A stretch of 64,000 bases of DNA from Reichenbachiella agarivorans. Its GTDB lineage: Bacteria; Bacteroidota; Bacteroidia; Cytophagales; Cyclobacteriaceae. The position numbers were made by a program, and so were the translations under genes. The notes under the pieces are model-generated. The model saw only the letters and a list, made by a program, of their open reading frames with translations. It did not search any database and was not told where the DNA came from. The DNA lies in the NCBI RefSeq assembly GCF_025502585.1, contig NZ_CP106679.1, positions 911,001-975,000 of the forward strand. The letters are read 5' to 3'. Of this stretch, positions 61,192-64,000 are shown piece after piece. Position 1 is the first letter of the stretch. Every line of letters begins with the position of its first letter.

Positions 61192-62586
61192 ATGAAATAC
61201 GACGTAACCGTAATCGGATCGGGTCCTGGTGGATATGTTGCAGCCATCAGAGCGGCACAATTAGGATTCAAAGTAGCTATTGTAGAAAAATACAGCACCT
61301 TGGGTGGTACATGTCTCAACGTGGGATGTATTCCTTCTAAGGCATTGTTGGATTCTTCTGAGCATTTTCACAATGCACAGCATACCTTCAAAGAGCATGG
61401 TATTGACATTCCTGCTCCAAAAGTGAATTTCACACAGATGATTGCCCGCAAGGGGGATGTCGTGAAACAAAACGTGGAAGGCATTGCCTACTTGATGAAA
61501 AAGAACAAGATCGATGTGTTTACCGGTCACGGTTCTTTTGTCAATAAAAACACAATCAAAGTCGCAGGAGAGAAAAACGAAGAAATCTCTACAGATAAAG
61601 TGATCATCGCGACAGGTTCAAAACCTTCTTCTTTGCCTTTTATCAAAATTGATAAGAAGAGAATCATCACCAGCACAGAGGCCTTGGTGATGAAAGAGAT
61701 ACCAAAGCACTTGGTTATCATCGGTGGTGGTGTGATTGGATTGGAGTTGGGTTCGGTCTATGCGAGATTGGGAGCTGAGGTTTCGGTGGTGGAGTATTTC
61801 GATAGAATCATTCCAGGCATGGACGGTACCATGTCTAAAGAATTGACCAAGTCCTTGAAGAAACTCGGCATGAACTTCTACCTCAAGCACAAGGTGACTA
61901 GCGTAGAAGCCAAAGACAAAGAAGTAATCGTCAAAGCTGACACACCAAAAGGAGAAGTCTTGGAGCTCAAAGGAGATTACTGTTTGGTATCAGTAGGCAG
62001 ACGCGCATATACGGACAACTTGGCTCTAGAGAATGTAGGCATCCAAACCGACAAAGCAGGTAGAATCGAAACCGACGCTCACCTGAGAACGAGCGTAGAC
62101 AACATCTATGCGATCGGTGACGTGGTGAAAGGTGCCATGTTGGCTCACAAGGCTGAGGAAGAAGGCGTATTCGTCGCAGAGACGATGGCTGGTCAGAAGC
62201 CACACATCAACTACAACTTGATCCCTGGTGTCGTGTACACATGGCCAGAGGTAGCAGGTGTAGGACAGACCGAGGAGCAACTCAAAGAAGCGGGTGTGGC
62301 ATACAAGACTGGTTCGTTCCCGTACAAAGCACTGGGAAGAGCGAGAGCAAGTATGGATACCGATGGCTTGGTCAAGGTCTTGGCAGATAAAACTACCGAC
62401 GAAATTTTAGGTCTGCACATCATCGGTGCGAGAGCTGCAGATATGATTGCTGCGGGCGTCACTGCGATGGAGTTCAGAGCATCTGCAGAGGACGTATCGC
62501 GCATGTCGCATGCACACCCGACCTATATGGAGGCAGTCAAAGAAGCCTGCCTAGCAGCTACCGAAGACAGACCGATCCACATGTAA
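61192..62586 (+). CDS. lpdA: Dihydrolipoyl dehydrogenase (E3)
   Basis: E3 reoxidises dihydrolipoamide with FAD and NAD+. The 464-residue protein has the FAD site IGSGPGGYVAAIRAAQLG, redox disulfide GGTCLNVGCIPSK, NAD site IIGGGVIGLELGSVYARLG, AIGDVV, and the C-terminal active-site HAHPTYMEAVKEA (His/Glu pair, from the other subunit). It lies behind the four-helix-bundle gene in the suc operon. The 3' third of the gene has higher GC than the surroundings, without breaking the frame. Confidence 0.97.
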   Translation: MKYDVTVIGSGPGGYVAAIRAAQLGFKVAIVEKYSTLGGTCLNVGCIPSKALLDSSEHFHNAQHTFKEHGIDIPAPKVNFTQMIARKGDVVKQNVEGIAYLMKKNKIDVFTGHGSFVNKNTIKVAGEKNEEISTDKVIIATGSKPSSLPFIKIDKKRIITSTEALVMKEIPKHLVIIGGGVIGLELGSVYARLGAEVSVVEYFDRIIPGMDGTMSKELTKSLKKLGMNFYLKHKVTSVEAKDKEVIVKADTPKGEVLELKGDYCLVSVGRRAYTDNLALENVGIQTDKAGRIETDAHLRTSVDNIYAIGDVVKGAMLAHKAEEEGVFVAETMAGQKPHINYNLIPGVVYTWPEVAGVGQTEEQLKEAGVAYKTGSFPYKALGRARASMDTDGLVKVLADKTTDEILGLHIIGARAADMIAAGVTAMEFRASAEDVSRMSHAHPTYMEAVKEACLAATEDRPIHM

Positions 62587-62608
62587 GAATTAGGTTTGAA
62601 ACAAGTAG

Positions 62609-62645
62609 AAGCCCTTGTCCAGCAATTGGTCAAGGGCTTTTTATT
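62609..62645. terminator. Rho-independent terminator after lpdA
   Basis: AAGCCCTTG (62609-62617) pairs with CAAGGGCTT (62631-62639), loop 13 bases with two more possible pairs, followed by TTTTATT. Confidence 0.75.
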
Positions 62646-62678
62646 TTCCATTCTAGATTTTTTGTCTAATGTCTAAAA

Positions 62679-62936
62679 TTATTTCCCAATAGAACCCATC
62701 ACACGGCTCATGAAGCCATTGAGGGCGTCTTTCTCTGGAGTACCTGATTTGATTTCTTTGTTGACCTCTAGGGCACCATACATGTTGGACAATAGCTCGG
62801 CGATCACTTCTACTTCTTCGTCTTTGATTCCTTTGGCATCTGCCATGTGCTCTAGAAAATCGATGGTCTCGTGCACCCAATCCTCGTCATGTTCGTGGAT
62901 GAAGGCCAGGGTATGCTTGATGATAGGTAATTTCAT
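62679..62936 (-). CDS. Small conserved protein (DUF6952-like)
   Basis: The 85-residue acidic helical protein MKLPIIKHTLAFIHEHDEDW continues as a run of three predicted helices (ETIDFLEHMADAKGIKDEEVEVIAELLSNMYGALEVNKEI) and ends with NGFMSRVMGSIGK. It resembles a small family conserved in Bacteroidota (I recall it as DUF6952; not verified). No signal peptide or membrane segment. The function is unknown; it stands alone, convergent with lpdA. Confidence 0.68.
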   Translation of the reverse strand: MKLPIIKHTLAFIHEHDEDWVHETIDFLEHMADAKGIKDEEVEVIAELLSNMYGALEVNKEIKSGTPEKDALNGFMSRVMGSIGK

Positions 62937-63124
62937 ATCTGTAGTTCTTTATTTTGATTCTAGTGATGTCGCAATATTAGGCATCTCTTGCAGTGTGTAG
63001 GAGATATTTTCATCAATAAAATTAATCATGCCATAGGTAATCATCGAGGACTTCAGCAGGTCAGCATATCATCATAGGGGGAAATCTACTGGATATAGAG
63101 AAGTGTTTACCTCTGCTGTACAAA

Positions 63125-63430
63125 TCATGTCACGCCTTGTGCCGAGAAAGCTAAACATAAGCCAATCTGCCTACTAGGTCCGACTATCTGGACTTGCAAC
63201 AAAAAAATGGACAAATAGTTAAGCGCATTTTGAATAATTATCTTTCCCAAATTCATTGGGTGTTTATAGCCTAGATAGGCATGTTTCCTTTTTCTATTGT
63301 ACCAAACTTCAATGAATTCAAATATTTGAGTTTTAGCTTGAAGGATACTGTAGTAATTGACATGGCTGACCATTTCAGACTTGAGTATTTCGAAAAAGCT
63401 TTCAGCAACAGCCCCCCTACTCAGCCATAC
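63125..63430 (-). mobile_element. IS3-family transposase (OrfB) C-terminal remnant
   Basis: In frame from about 63430 the minus strand reads GAVAESFFEILKSEMVSHVN, then QAKTQIFEFIEVWYNRKRKHAYLGYKHPMN, the last part of the IS3 OrfB integrase core with the final catalytic Glu (in AVAESFF) and the NRKRxHxxLGYxxP tail. Upstream there is a stop after a few codons, and the first two Asp residues of the DDE triad are missing. It is a dead fragment of about 100 residues out of about 280. No terminal inverted repeats are recognisable. Confidence 0.8.
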
Positions 63431-63560
63431 ACATTATTCACTTGGTATTTGATTTTCAAAGGAGCTCATGAAATCGCAGGTTCGGCAAAGCCAATGCCTC
63501 GCATTTGCCAAATCACTCAAGGCAAGTATACAAATGCTTAAAATATTCTACCCCGTCAAT

Positions 63561-63929
63561 TCAATCCTCCCCAACTAAATAATCCAAAGCTGCCGATTTA
63601 GTATCAAAGGGCTGCATGCCCTTTGCGCTACTGAGGGCATTGTATCCATTGAGTAGGATTCGTTTGATACCACTGATACCGATTGCGGCACTTTTGGTGG
63701 TTTTGGTTTGGTAGATTTTGTCTCTGCTTTCTTTAGCCAGTCTCATATACTCCGAACTGCCATGAGCATGTGTGTAGTCAAACAGGATCAGCAGGTGCTT
63801 GTCAGGCTGTGCCAAGAGATAATCCGTACTCTGCACAACCATATCCAGCATGTCCTGTTTGTTGCGACAACCTTCGTAATCTACGAATATAATTTTCTTT
63901 CCTTGGTGGGTGATTTGTGTGATAGGCAT
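63561..63929 (-). CDS. STAS-like protein of unknown function
   Basis: The 122-residue cytosolic protein MPITQITHQGKKIIFVDYEG has alternating strands and helices (MLDMVVQSTDYLLAQPDKHLLILFDYTHAHGSSEYMRLAKES ... KSAAIGISGIKRILLNGYNAL), ending FDTKSAALDYLVGED. The order fits a SpoIIAA/STAS-like fold of the kind seen in Bacteroidota proteins that start with this motif. No partner genes (kinase, phosphatase) are adjacent. Function not known. Confidence 0.65.
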   Translation of the reverse strand: MPITQITHQGKKIIFVDYEGCRNKQDMLDMVVQSTDYLLAQPDKHLLILFDYTHAHGSSEYMRLAKESRDKIYQTKTTKSAAIGISGIKRILLNGYNALSSAKGMQPFDTKSAALDYLVGED

Positions 63930-64000
63930 AAGTCAGGTTTTTTTGATAAATAAGAATTTAACAAAAAAATAGACAAATGCATTTGAAGGAATAAAGAATA

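Noticed and set aside
61700-62586. Higher GC in the 3' part of lpdA as a sign of transfer
   Set aside because: The protein sequence is typical throughout and the frame is continuous, so recombination cannot be claimed from composition judged by eye.
63281-63541. Plus-strand frame of 86 codons near the right edge
   Set aside because: It is the antisense of the IS3 remnant over most of its length and has no recognisable domain.

Overview
The window looks like a chromosomal segment of a marine, gliding-type Bacteroidota bacterium, probably order Cytophagales. The evidence is the SusC/SusD pair, many SPII lipoproteins with short C-terminal regions, DUF4270 and AIM24 proteins, a GGGP-synthase-like protein, a stand-alone GT5 N-terminal domain protein, a long S16 C-terminal tail, TAnnTTTG-type -7 promoter boxes and low-GC DNA. 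The assignment to an order is inference; there is no rRNA gene in the window to settle it.

Layout. Positions 1-9,450 hold housekeeping genes, mostly on the minus strand: a partial membrane protein, map, a SPOR/coiled-coil protein, fumC, an rRNA/tRNA 2'-O-methyltransferase, accD (without its usual zinc-ribbon cysteines), a saccharopine/alanine-dehydrogenase-like enzyme, an AIM24 protein, a previously easy-to-miss 57-residue ORF coupled to gltX, and gltX. Positions 9,450-11,650 are a looser stretch: a lipoprotein, about 750 bases of decayed DNA, and a RidA protein.

Positions 11,700-32,120 are an alginate utilisation locus. It has SusD and SusC (uptake), two tandem PL7 lyases with DUF5018-like repeats, two PKD lipoproteins that share a C-terminal domain, an alpha/beta-hydrolase lipoprotein, a minus-strand operon of PL17 oligoalginate lyase, KdgF-like cupin, MFS hexuronate-type transporter and SDR (DEH reductase-like), a FadR-type GntR regulator, and a third PL7 lyase with CBM modules. 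Surface lyases would cut the polymer, SusCD with the PKD proteins would bind and import oligomers, PL17 would release unsaturated uronate, KdgF would linearise it, the MFS protein would carry it inside and the SDR would reduce it to 2-keto-3-deoxygluconate. The kinase and aldolase that finish the pathway are not here. Six near-identical palindromes (TTGGTnnACCAA, always followed by T) sit before susC, a PL7 gene, both PKD genes, gntR itself and the third PL7 gene. They form a visible single-regulator regulon.

Positions 32,180-35,390 are an accessory island: a RelE-type toxin/antitoxin pair, a broken REP-associated transposase, two RHS fragments, an orphan RHS tip with an HExxH domain and an overlapping secreted partner gene, a direct repeat pair, and a striking array of five 22-base repeats with palindromic cores.

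Positions 35,393-62,940 return to core genes: glmS, DUF4270, GT5-like, panC, flippase-like, zinc peptidase, acyl-CoA dehydrogenase, AraC regulator, GGGPS-like, holin-like, DASS transporter, M20 hydrolase, SPOR lipoprotein, secA (with a non-standard C-terminus), dapF, the rplS-trmD-rimM-rpsP operon, and sucA-sucB-lpd with a four-helix-bundle gene inserted before lpd. The end of the window carries an IS3 transposase remnant and a small STAS-like protein.
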